The notes: a model not told the origin generated them from the letters alone. Shown: positions 1 to 6,490, counted from the stretch's first letter. The stretch is DNA of 7,075 bases from Methanomicrobiales archaeon (GCA_012523385.1 JAAYIO010000270.1:1-7075), one strand, 5' to 3'. Made by a program: numbers and translations.

Positions 1-515
1 AACCTATCCTCAGAAAATATGATTACATCCTGATTGACACACCCCCAAGCATGGGCCAGTTCGTGATTAACGGAGTTGTCGCGTCAGATCATGTGATTAT
101 CACTTTGGACAACGGTATCTTTGCCCGAACCGGTTTTGAGGCAATACAGACGATATTCTCAGATATTGCAGAGATAACAGGAACGCCTGTTTCAGCAGAG
201 ATCGCCATCATCACCCGCGGACGGATGATACAAGAAGCAGTGACACCGGGTGAAGAGATCCTCCGCGGATTCCGCCGCCTTCTCGGGCTCAAAAATGATG
301 AGACAACTTCCCGCCAGCAGCATGATGAGATTTTAACCTTCTGTGAAAAATCCTTCACGAACGTTTTCACTGTACCCTATGATATCAAAGTTCACGAAGC
401 GCAAAAACGGGGACTGCCTCTTTCAGATTACGCACCAAATAGCAGGGCAGCCGTTGTATATAAGGAGATCGCGGTTGCTATTGAAAAACTGAACGTTAAG
501 AAACGGAGGAGCTAA
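1..515 (+). CDS. ParA/MinD-family ATPase, C-terminal part (5' end outside window)
   Basis: The frame is open from base 3, so the gene starts upstream and 170 residues are visible; the first internal ATG (base 51) is not the start. The opening stretch reads YDYILIDTPPSMG, the Walker B region of ParA-type SIMIBI ATPases, with the usual Asp and Pro-Pro-Ser. Next come TLDNGIFARTGFEAI, matching the ParA segment after switch II, and near the end VPYDIKVHEAQKRGLPLSDY followed by AAVVYKEIA, which matches the ParA C-terminal signature. The protein ends in a basic tail (KKRRS). The deviant Walker A lies outside the window and cannot be checked. ParA proteins dimerise on ATP, bind DNA non-specifically and move or space a cargo whose adaptor stimulates ATP hydrolysis. 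The next gene, a soluble chemoreceptor, begins 6 bases after the stop, so I infer that the cargo is a chemoreceptor cluster rather than a plasmid or chromosome. No ParB follows. A MinD-like role is the main alternative. Confidence 0.9.
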   Translation, partial: PILRKYDYILIDTPPSMGQFVINGVVASDHVIITLDNGIFARTGFEAIQTIFSDIAEITGTPVSAEIAIITRGRMIQEAVTPGEEILRGFRRLLGLKNDETTSRQQHDEILTFCEKSFTNVFTVPYDIKVHEAQKRGLPLSDYAPNSRAAVVYKEIAVAIEKLNVKKRRS

Positions 516-521
516 ATCCAC

Positions 522-3500
522 ATGCTAGAACAACCAAAGAGGCCCGGACGAAAAGCACTTTTTACCGGAGTGCATAAGCAAACCGTCCGGGCAGAAGAAC
601 CAGTTGAGGTCATCACAGCAGTGGAAACAGGGGAAGGACTCTGTGCCGCACTTGAGGCGATCATTTCAAATCCAAAAGCAGGATTGGTATTCCCGGAAAA
701 CCTTGATGCCGCACAGCTAAAGATGGCAGTTTCCATCAACGCCGCTCTCAATGCAGTGCGCGATGCAGCAGAGGGAGAACTACAGAGAACACGGGAAACC
801 TCTGACCATCTGATTGTACAAACAGCAGAACTAAAGGAAACGATTGACGCCCTCCATGCAGACCTCGAAAACCAGGAGCGTATTACCGAGTCCCTGAGTG
901 AAAAGCTCAAAGAGACCGGAACCACAGATTTAGATGCGTCTGAAGAAGAGAAAAAACTGATTATTGCAGAGATTCAGAGGAAAGATGCGGAAGTTATTCG
1001 CATCACCGAGCAGTTATCTGCCCTCAGTGAGGAGACAGAATCCCTCAGAAGCGAAGCCGCAGAACTGAGGAGAAAAGCAGCGGATACACCAGAGCCTGAA
1101 GCATACACACACCTCAGTCAGCAGTTCGACGACCTCACACGCCGCCATGCAAACCTCACCGCAGAGGTTCTGGCCGGAAAAGAACTCCGTGAAGCAGAAA
1201 TTAAGGGTAAAGATGAAGAGATCATCCGACTCTCCCATGAAATAGCAGAACTGAGTAAAGAGAAAACGTTGCTCGCCGAGGCAGTGGCAGATGCACCAGA
1301 GCCTGAAGCATACACACACCTCAGTCAGCAGTTAGAAGACCTCATCCACCGTCATGCAAACCTCGTTTCACAAGTTGCAGTAACAAAAGAAAAACATGCA
1401 GCAGAGATTAAGGGGAAAGATGATGAAATTAGCCGACTCAACAATGAAATATCAGAGCTCAGGGAAGAAGCGGCACTGCATATTAGGGCAGCGGCAGAAT
1501 CACCGGAATCGGAAGGTCAAGCACATCTCCGTCTGCAGTTTGAAGACCTCACCCACCGTTATGCAGACCTCACCGCACAATATACAACGAAAACAAACCA
1601 GCATGAAGCAGATCTCAGCCAGAAAGATATGGATTTAATCCATCTCAAAGAAGAGATGCGAGTAGCAGAAGAGGCAAGGATAAAAGCAGAGGAAAAAACT
1701 TCCAATCTGAATACCAAGGTATCTGGTCTTGAAGTTGAGAAGCGGGAACTGCAGAATCAGGTCGCTGCACTGAAAACCGTCGCAACTGCCAGTTCAAAGG
1801 GTAATGAGATCAGTCGTGCCCTCAGGCAGAAAGAGCGCGAAATACATGCACTGGTGATGAAAAATCCAATACCGGTTCTCATTACCGACAGTTCATTGAA
1901 GATCACCTCTGCAAACCCGGCATATGAAAAATTATCCGGGATTAAACTTGAAGAACTCCGGAAGATGAACCTTAGGGACTTCACTCTTATTGACCAGAAA
2001 GGGGACGGGATCGGAAAAACTGTGAAGAATAAAGTGCTGAGTTCAGCAGAAATTCAGATCCAACTACCTGCCGGAACTTATGTGCTGGAACAATATGGCA
2101 TCCCCATCCTGCAAGATGCCGGTTCCATTGAATCAGTTTACATCTTCTATAACGACATCACCGAGGAACGCAGGGAAGCAAAGCAGCTCCGCGAACGGAT
2201 GGCAGAGAATGAAACCCTGCGAAAACGCTCCGAGCTGATGATCGAAGAGAACCCCATGCCCATCCTGTATATGGACAGTAATTTCGCCATACAGGTGACA
2301 AATGAGGCATATGCCAAGATGAGCGGTATTCCCCGCAAAAAACTTATCGGGATGAACGCCCGTGATTTCAAAATTTTGAGCCAGGAAGGTGACGGGCTTG
2401 GTCAGGTTATCCGCAAAAAGAAAACATGTTATGGAATTGTCACCGTTGAGCTCCCCTCAGGCACGCACATCCTGGAGCAGTACGGCATTCCAATCATCGG
2501 TCAGGACCGTTCATTGTCGCATATTTTCATTGTCTACAATGACATCACGGATATCAGGGACAAAGAAGCAAAAATCACCCGCATGGTGACACAAATAAAG
2601 GAAGAGGCCAGGATTCTTTCAGAGAGTACAGGATATCTGACCGACCGGATGGAAGAACTTTCATCAGGCAATCTCTGGGCAGAGGCAATTATTTCTGAAA
2701 AAGACCCCTTGAAAGTTCTGAAGATTCATTACAATAACTCAGTTGCTTCTATCCGTTCAATTACGGAAAATGTCGCTGAAACCATTGAAACCATCCGGCA
2801 CACTGCAAAAGAACTGACGGCAAGCAGCGATGAGATAAGCAATGCCAATGTAAAGATGGCAGCAGATACCCAGACAATAACAGAAAATATGGGTACTCTC
2901 CAGGAGGAGATTGAAGCTGTCAGTTATGAAGTGGCAAATCTTTCTGCCTCCATTGAGGAGATAGCAAGTACCTCTCAGGAAGTGATGCGCCAGGCTGAAC
3001 TTTCCTCAGAAGAAGGGGCAAAGGGTGCTGAGATTGGAAAGAACGCTTCAGCAAAGATGGCACTCGTTGGTGAAATATCACAACAAAGCATGAAGGAAAT
3101 CACGGCTCTGAATGACCAGATGAAGAAAATCGGAAAGATTGTCCGGATCATCGCAGACATTGCCGACCAGACAAATCTGCTCGCCATCAATGCAGCAATT
3201 GAAGCAGCACGGGCTGGTGAGCACGGCAGGGGATTCTCTGTTGTTGCAGGAGAAATACGCCACCTTGCCGTGGAGTCAAAAGAGGCTTCAGTAAGCATCG
3301 AAGAACTCATCGGCACGATTCAGAATGAGAGTGAACGGACCGCTGAATCGATGCGTTCTGCAGATAGTGAGATTCGCAGTGGTATAATCAGCGTGAATGC
3401 ATCCATTGATGCCATCAACACCATTGTCGATGTAGTCAATCTCTCAGCACAGGGTGTCATTGAGATAACTCATGCCACCGAAGATCAGGCGAACGCCACA

Positions 3501-3698
3501 AACCGGCTGATGGAAAAAGTGGAGCGTGTGTCACAGATGGCACGAAAGACCATGAGAAACAACGAGGACATGGCAGCATTGGCACAAGAACTGAGCGCAT
3601 CAGCCGAAGAGGTAAGCAGTGTTGTGCATGAACTTGATACCATGGCCGGACGCCTGCAATCCCAGATAGAACGGTTCAGATTTGAACAGGATGAATGA
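522..3698 (+). CDS. Cytoplasmic methyl-accepting chemotaxis protein: long coiled coil, two PAS domains, signalling hairpin
   Basis: This 1058-residue soluble chemoreceptor has no hydrophobic segment long enough to span a membrane. The ATG at 522 has a strong Shine-Dalgarno (GGAGGAG, 505-511) overlapping the end of the ParA gene. Residues 1-25 are basic (KRPGRKALF at 6-14). Residues 40-85 form a small helical module, possibly HAMP-like (NAALNAV). Residues 90-440 are almost all coiled coil with a 69-residue repeat. Two PAS domains follow (about 443-548 and 570-678); both carry DG.G, GT..LEQYGIPI and end in YNDIT, and they are roughly 45% identical by eye. Residues 687-750 look like a HAMP-like connector (SSGNL, then a helix). 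The signalling hairpin runs from about 750 to 1050, with its tip at QTNLLAINAAIEAARAGE (883-900) and GRGFSVVAGEIRHLA. The C-terminal arm of roughly 160 residues suits the long receptor classes such as 44H. Glu pairs at 830-831 and 1029-1030 are candidate methylation sites for the adjacent CheR. The PAS ligand or cofactor cannot be told from sequence. Confidence 0.95.
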   Translation: MLEQPKRPGRKALFTGVHKQTVRAEEPVEVITAVETGEGLCAALEAIISNPKAGLVFPENLDAAQLKMAVSINAALNAVRDAAEGELQRTRETSDHLIVQTAELKETIDALHADLENQERITESLSEKLKETGTTDLDASEEEKKLIIAEIQRKDAEVIRITEQLSALSEETESLRSEAAELRRKAADTPEPEAYTHLSQQFDDLTRRHANLTAEVLAGKELREAEIKGKDEEIIRLSHEIAELSKEKTLLAEAVADAPEPEAYTHLSQQLEDLIHRHANLVSQVAVTKEKHAAEIKGKDDEISRLNNEISELREEAALHIRAAAESPESEGQAHLRLQFEDLTHRYADLTAQYTTKTNQHEADLSQKDMDLIHLKEEMRVAEEARIKAEEKTSNLNTKVSGLEVEKRELQNQVAALKTVATASSKGNEISRALRQKEREIHALVMKNPIPVLITDSSLKITSANPAYEKLSGIKLEELRKMNLRDFTLIDQKGDGIGKTVKNKVLSSAEIQIQLPAGTYVLEQYGIPILQDAGSIESVYIFYNDITEERREAKQLRERMAENETLRKRSELMIEENPMPILYMDSNFAIQVTNEAYAKMSGIPRKKLIGMNARDFKILSQEGDGLGQVIRKKKTCYGIVTVELPSGTHILEQYGIPIIGQDRSLSHIFIVYNDITDIRDKEAKITRMVTQIKEEARILSESTGYLTDRMEELSSGNLWAEAIISEKDPLKVLKIHYNNSVASIRSITENVAETIETIRHTAKELTASSDEISNANVKMAADTQTITENMGTLQEEIEAVSYEVANLSASIEEIASTSQEVMRQAELSSEEGAKGAEIGKNASAKMALVGEISQQSMKEITALNDQMKKIGKIVRIIADIADQTNLLAINAAIEAARAGEHGRGFSVVAGEIRHLAVESKEASVSIEELIGTIQNESERTAESMRSADSEIRSGIISVNASIDAINTIVDVVNLSAQGVIEITHATEDQANATNRLMEKVERVSQMARKTMRNNEDMAALAQELSASAEEVSSVVHELDTMAGRLQSQIERFRFEQDE
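1080..1700 (+). repeat. Three tandem 207-bp (69-residue) repeats inside the chemoreceptor coiled coil
   Basis: The units start at receptor residues 187, 256 and 325 (bases 1080, 1287 and 1494). Each runs ADxPEPEAYTHLSQQ, then DL.HRHANL, then AEIKGKD.EI.RL. The first two units share a 40-base stretch with no mismatch (1087-1126 and 1294-1333, exactly 207 apart), so they duplicated recently or were homogenised. The third unit is more diverged (SPESEGQAHL, ADLSQKD). A partial fourth copy of the EIxxKDxEI segment lies at residue 150, 76 residues before its next copy, which is one heptad more than the regular period. Each unit has a Pro-containing break, so the rod is probably segmented rather than one continuous helix. 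Confidence 0.85.
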
Positions 3699-4509
3699 TA
3701 TCACTATGGACACCAGAGGATTTCAGTCCGTCCTGCGGACGATAGAATCAAAATTAAGTATACAGTGCGAAAACTATAAACAGGACTATCTTGAGAGGAG
3801 AATTCAGTCAAGGATGCGCATCAGCAAGGTTGAATCTTATACTGATTACAATTCCCTCCTCCTATCAAGCATTACAGAACAGGAAGCATTCCGGAATGCT
3901 CTCACTATCAATGTGACGAAGTTCTGGCGAGACCCCGAAGTATTTGATTTGATAAAACGCGATATCATTCCGGAGATACGGCGCAGGAAAAAGAAAATAC
4001 GTATCTGGAGTGCCGGGTGCGCAACCGGAGAAGAGCCATACACGCTTGCACTGATGGTGTATGAAGCACGAATTCTATACCCGGATGTGGAGGTAACAAT
4101 CTTTGCTTCAGACATCGACAGAGAAGCCATCAAAAAGGCGGAAACGGGCATTTATCTAAAAAAGGCTCTGGAGAATCTCTCAGAATCACAGGTGCGCAGG
4201 CATTTTGATGAACAACAGGACGGAACGTTTCTGGTAAAACCCCATCTCAGGGATTTCATAAAGTTCTCTTGGCATGATTTGATGAGTGGAAAGGCGGTGA
4301 CGAATTATCTTGACATCATCCTCTGCAGGAATGTGACCATTTATTTCACCGAAAAACAGAAGGACGAACTTGCGCGAATTTTTGCGCCGGCGCTTGCAGA
4401 AGGCGGGTACTATGTCATGGGAAAGACAGAGTATATGGGACGAGATGTAGAACAACTCTACGAACCATTCAATCCAATTCAAAAGGTATATCGTAAGAAA
4501 GGGGTTTGA
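3691..4509 (+). CDS. cheR: Chemotaxis protein methyltransferase CheR
   Basis: This SAM-dependent methyltransferase forms glutamyl methyl esters on chemoreceptors during adaptation. The 272 residues are full length for CheR. The N-terminal helical domain has YKQDYLERRIQSRM (residues 29-42), the basic region that in the family touches receptor methylation helices, and TINVTKFWRDPE (72-83). The catalytic domain has SAM motif I, WSAGCATGEEPYTLA (106-120), a ribose-binding acidic segment FASDID (138-143) and the CheR hallmark DIILCRNVTIYF (208-219). I chose the ATG at 3691, which overlaps the receptor stop as ATGAATGA and so suits translational coupling. An in-frame TTG at 3682 (17-base overlap) and an ATG at 3706 are alternatives, and the Shine-Dalgarno is weak for all three. 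No TPR tail is present. The next-door receptor is the obvious substrate. The stop abuts the stop of the opposite-strand gene with no base between. Confidence 0.95.
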   Translation: MNDITMDTRGFQSVLRTIESKLSIQCENYKQDYLERRIQSRMRISKVESYTDYNSLLLSSITEQEAFRNALTINVTKFWRDPEVFDLIKRDIIPEIRRRKKKIRIWSAGCATGEEPYTLALMVYEARILYPDVEVTIFASDIDREAIKKAETGIYLKKALENLSESQVRRHFDEQQDGTFLVKPHLRDFIKFSWHDLMSGKAVTNYLDIILCRNVTIYFTEKQKDELARIFAPALAEGGYYVMGKTEYMGRDVEQLYEPFNPIQKVYRKKGV

Positions 4510-4773
4510 TCAGCGTTTCGGTATTGCGAATTCGTCTAAAGGTTCGGGTTCTACTTCCTCAATACGGGAAATTCTCTCCATAATAGCTTTCTTTTTTGTC
4601 GAATCTTTTACCTGACCCAACACAAACATAAGATTTAGTCCAATTACCACAATGACCATGGTGAGGCCTATTCCCATGAGAACCCCTTTTGACGTCAGAA
4701 AAACAGAGACCAGTAATACTACGAATGATATCAGATAGAAGAGTATCCAGGTATGTGATTCCTGCGGGTCCAT
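4510..4773 (-). CDS. Small two-helix membrane protein of unknown function
   Basis: The product is an 87-residue protein I do not recognise. Residues 9-28 (from WILFYLISF) and 31-53 (from VLMGIGLTM) are strongly hydrophobic and separated only by Lys-Gly, so this looks like a helical hairpin. A charged tail follows with KKK at 60-62 and then an acidic Glu-Pro stretch. The positive-inside rule puts the tail, and therefore both termini, in the cytoplasm. The ATG at 4773 is the only sensible start. It has no clear Shine-Dalgarno, and an AT-rich TATA-like element about 25-35 bases upstream predicts a very short leader, suggesting near-leaderless expression. The gene converges on cheR stop to stop. 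Nothing in the sequence ties it to chemotaxis. It is accepted as real because of its clean two-helix hydrophobicity and because it fills the gap exactly. Confidence 0.75.
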   Translation of the reverse strand: MDPQESHTWILFYLISFVVLLVSVFLTSKGVLMGIGLTMVIVVIGLNLMFVLGQVKDSTKKKAIMERISRIEEVEPEPLDEFAIPKR

Positions 4774-4796
4774 TGGTACGGAGATCTTTAGCCTGA

Positions 4797-4812
4797 TATT
4801 ATTTTAAATACA
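4797..4812. promoter_or_regulatory. AT-rich TATA-like element between divergent genes
   Basis: The segment ATTATTTTAAATACAC between the two divergent genes contains a TATA-like core readable on either strand: TTTTAAATA on + and TATTTAAAATAAT on -. On the - strand it sits about 25-37 bases before the ATG at 4773, giving a leader of only a few bases. On the + strand it would give a leader of about 50 bases for the GTG at 4884. A second weak candidate, AAAACATTATC (4849-4859), would place that start almost at the 5' end of its transcript. The assignment rests on position and composition only. Confidence 0.45.
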
Positions 4813-4883
4813 CGTTCTGAGATTTCCATGTACATTGGATACACAGACAAAACATTATCAAAACGGCTACACAAGATTATGGT

Positions 4884-5582
4884 GTGAAACGGGCAGACAT
4901 CCTCACCTTTGCAGGTGCAATCGTTATTGTGATCATTATCGCCATTGCTTCTCAGGGAATTGATAGTATCCCTGGGATTGGCGCAATATTTGGGCACACC
5001 CATACGGATTCGTCCTATGAAAGCCATGTGGGCGGACTCCCCGTTTATTTCATGCACACAAAACCGCAGGTATGGAATATTCCAAAAAATACCGATCTAA
5101 ACACCGTATATATCAGCGGTGGGAAAGGATACCCCATCACTGAATTTCCTGCTGATATGACCCGTTTTGGTGCATCAGACCCAAGGGACACTAAGATCTG
5201 GAAAACCGAAGAAACCATTCAGTTTGCAGAGTATACCGGCCCGGGCAATGGATTTTCAGAGATGTTCCCCATCCCATATGGATTCTGGCGGATAAATGCC
5301 AGTATGAATGCCGCTGTCAAACCGGAAAGTTCCCAACTGACATGGATACTCGTGGATGGTGAAAACGGCATCATCCTTACCGGCAACCAGATGCGCTATA
5401 ATGAACACGCCATTATGACCGTACAGGCATCCGGGAAGTCATTCTACTTCATGGTAAGTGCACAGGATATAAACGACTATACCTTGACCCTGGAGACGAC
5501 AAAGACACAGTATGGTGCCGCCCTGATTCAGCCCTCACTCCGCCGAATCACTACACTCCTGAACGCAAACCATGAAAAATAA
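4884..5582 (+). CDS. Membrane-anchored extracytoplasmic protein, unknown family
   Basis: The product has 232 residues. After KRAD it has one hydrophobic helix (residues 6-24, rich in Ile and Val) with no cysteine lipobox, so it is probably an N-terminal anchor with the rest outside the membrane. Just after the anchor is a histidine-containing stretch (GHTHTDSSYESHVGGLPVYF, His at 38, 40 and 48, and again at 58). The C-terminal half (about 110-220) alternates hydrophobic and polar residues as in a beta-sandwich, for example LTWILVDGENGIILTG and YFMVSAQDINDYTLTLE. I do not recognise the family and assign no function. The start is GTG, forced by the absence of any earlier in-frame ATG, GTG or TTG after the stop at 4818 and by the position of the hydrophobic helix. 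No Shine-Dalgarno is visible, and the codons ATG GTG TGA overlap it in another frame. It converges with the lipoprotein gene, with 9 bases between. Confidence 0.85.
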   Translation: MKRADILTFAGAIVIVIIIAIASQGIDSIPGIGAIFGHTHTDSSYESHVGGLPVYFMHTKPQVWNIPKNTDLNTVYISGGKGYPITEFPADMTRFGASDPRDTKIWKTEETIQFAEYTGPGNGFSEMFPIPYGFWRINASMNAAVKPESSQLTWILVDGENGIILTGNQMRYNEHAIMTVQASGKSFYFMVSAQDINDYTLTLETTKTQYGAALIQPSLRRITTLLNANHEK

Positions 5583-5591
5583 GTGAGAGTT

Positions 5592-6194
5592 TTACCCTTT
5601 AAGAGCCAGTTCAACAGACCGTTCCATAGAGATGATGAGCCCGCCAAAATTACTATTCAGCGCTCTTGTCTCAACGATATCTGAGCGCATGTTAGCAGGG
5701 ATAAAGGTCATATTTATGCTCTCCATCCTCGCATCAGAATGAAAGAGGGCACTGTCGGCAAGGGCAAGATTTTCCATAGCCGCATGCAATTCAAGGTACC
5801 AATCAGAATATTGGTAGAGTTCTGCTGCATCATGGGCATTCAGGATGTGCGCTTGTGCATATGACACTTCACGGGCAGCAGTGACATACGCCACTTTTCC
5901 GAGGATCAGTTCACGGAGTGCATAGGGAGCGCTGGGTTTAACGGATTCAGGGTCAGGCTGAATGGCATCAACTATCACAAGAGCTTCGTTTAGATCCACT
6001 TCAGCACCCTGAAGTTTTGCGTTCGTCAGTTCTGGCGGACTGGTGTCCCAGTTTATTTCACTGATTCTCGCCTCTGCCTGTTCATAGCGAGACAGTGCAG
6101 AAGAGTATGCCTCTTCATCAGTAACGCACCCGCAGATACAGATACCTGCAAAGAGAATGATGAGAGTGCCATAGGTAAATCGGGATATTTTCAT
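5592..6194 (-). CDS. Predicted lipoprotein, mostly alpha-helical, unknown function
   Basis: This 200-residue protein begins MKISRFTYG, followed by a hydrophobic core (LIILFAGICI) and ICGC, an acceptable though Cys-rich lipobox. Cleavage before Cys23 would leave the mature protein tethered by lipid to the outer face of the membrane. The mature part is rich in Ala, Glu and Leu with long amphipathic stretches (SALSRYEQAEARISEI, AAREVSYAQAHILNAHDAAE), suggesting a helical bundle of the TPR-like or four-helix type; no named domain is recognisable. The ATG at 6194 is supported by AGGTG (6205-6209 on the - strand) 10 bases upstream and by the signal peptide starting right there. It converges with the membrane-anchored protein at its 3' end. 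A role as a surface scaffold or binding protein is only a guess. Confidence 0.85.
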   Translation of the reverse strand: MKISRFTYGTLIILFAGICICGCVTDEEAYSSALSRYEQAEARISEINWDTSPPELTNAKLQGAEVDLNEALVIVDAIQPDPESVKPSAPYALRELILGKVAYVTAAREVSYAQAHILNAHDAAELYQYSDWYLELHAAMENLALADSALFHSDARMESINMTFIPANMRSDIVETRALNSNFGGLIISMERSVELALKG

Positions 6195-6244
6195 CGAAGT
6201 GCAACACCTGTGTAATGTTCTGATTATTGAAAGAAATTGTATCC

Positions 6245-6262
6245 GGGGGACTAAAGTCCTCC
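6245..6262 (-). terminator. Short perfect-core hairpin between two minus-strand genes
   Basis: GGACT-AA-AGTCC is a perfect inverted repeat (6248-6259). It extends outward through one G-T and two G-C pairs, giving a stem of about 7-8 bp with a tight loop. It lies 16 bases past the stop of the 70-residue gene and about 50 bases before the lipoprotein start. On the - strand a T-rich but broken stretch (ACAATTTCTTTC) follows, so a terminator is possible. A protein-binding operator for the lipoprotein gene is the alternative. Confidence 0.4.
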
Positions 6263-6277
6263 ATTAACGGTACCGCT

Positions 6278-6490
6278 TTACGCCTTTTCAATAATGATCC
6301 GTATTTTGTCACCGGCCTTCAAGCCGTGTCCCTTGGGCACATCAATGTTATACCATAGACCAAGTGGATTGCCCTCAGTAACAGAGACATCATCAGATTG
6401 GGTGCTCTGATTCATAAGGCAGTCTTTATTTTCATCGATATTTGCAACGTATTCTATATCGGATACAAAGGCTACGATTTTCTCAACCAT
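6278..6490 (-). CDS. Small hypothetical protein, 70 residues
   Basis: This is a short acidic protein with no signal peptide or membrane segment. It opens with the hydrophobic strand MVEKIVAFVSDIEYVANID. A polar Ser/Asp/Gln-rich middle follows, and it ends with LGLWYNIDVPKGHGLKAGDK plus IRIIIEKA. The alternating pattern at both ends suggests a small beta-barrel or beta-sheet domain; the LKAGDKIRI phrase recalls strands in small beta proteins but is not diagnostic. I chose the ATG at 6490. An in-frame TTG at 6514 would add eight residues. A weak GGGA lies about 11 bases before the ATG. The family is not recognised. Support for this being a gene comes from its composition, the matching strand of both neighbours and the lack of any competing frame. 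Confidence 0.6.
   Translation of the reverse strand: MVEKIVAFVSDIEYVANIDENKDCLMNQSTQSDDVSVTEGNPLGLWYNIDVPKGHGLKAGDKIRIIIEKA

Noticed and set aside
1..515. Considered as a plasmid or chromosome partition ParA
   Set aside because: No ParB gene or partition-site repeats follow; a chemoreceptor does. The upstream side is not visible, so this is set aside rather than excluded.
512..925. 137-codon open frame on the minus strand opposite the receptor start
   Set aside because: It lies entirely antisense to the well-supported receptor, its product is rich in Ser, Ala and Arg as expected for a shadow frame, and it has no ribosome site.
1014..1319. Minus-strand open frame with repeated Cys-rich segments (CVCFRLWCI)
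   Set aside because: The repeat is only the reverse reading of the 69-residue receptor repeat, so the apparent Cys motifs have no independent meaning.
1080..1700. Regular repeats considered as a CRISPR-like or minisatellite array
   Set aside because: The repeats are in frame, translate into one coiled-coil pattern and have no spacer-repeat alternation.
3846..4151. 101-codon minus-strand open frame inside cheR
   Set aside because: cheR carries all its family motifs over this stretch; the opposite frame has no recognisable domain or start signal.
4788..5057. Minus-strand open frame covering the divergent gap and the start of the anchored protein
   Set aside because: It conflicts with the anchor helix of the + strand protein and the promoter region, and its sequence shows no domain.
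5583..5591. Terminator between the convergent anchored protein and lipoprotein genes
   Set aside because: The gap is only 9 bases and contains no inverted repeat or adequate T-tract.
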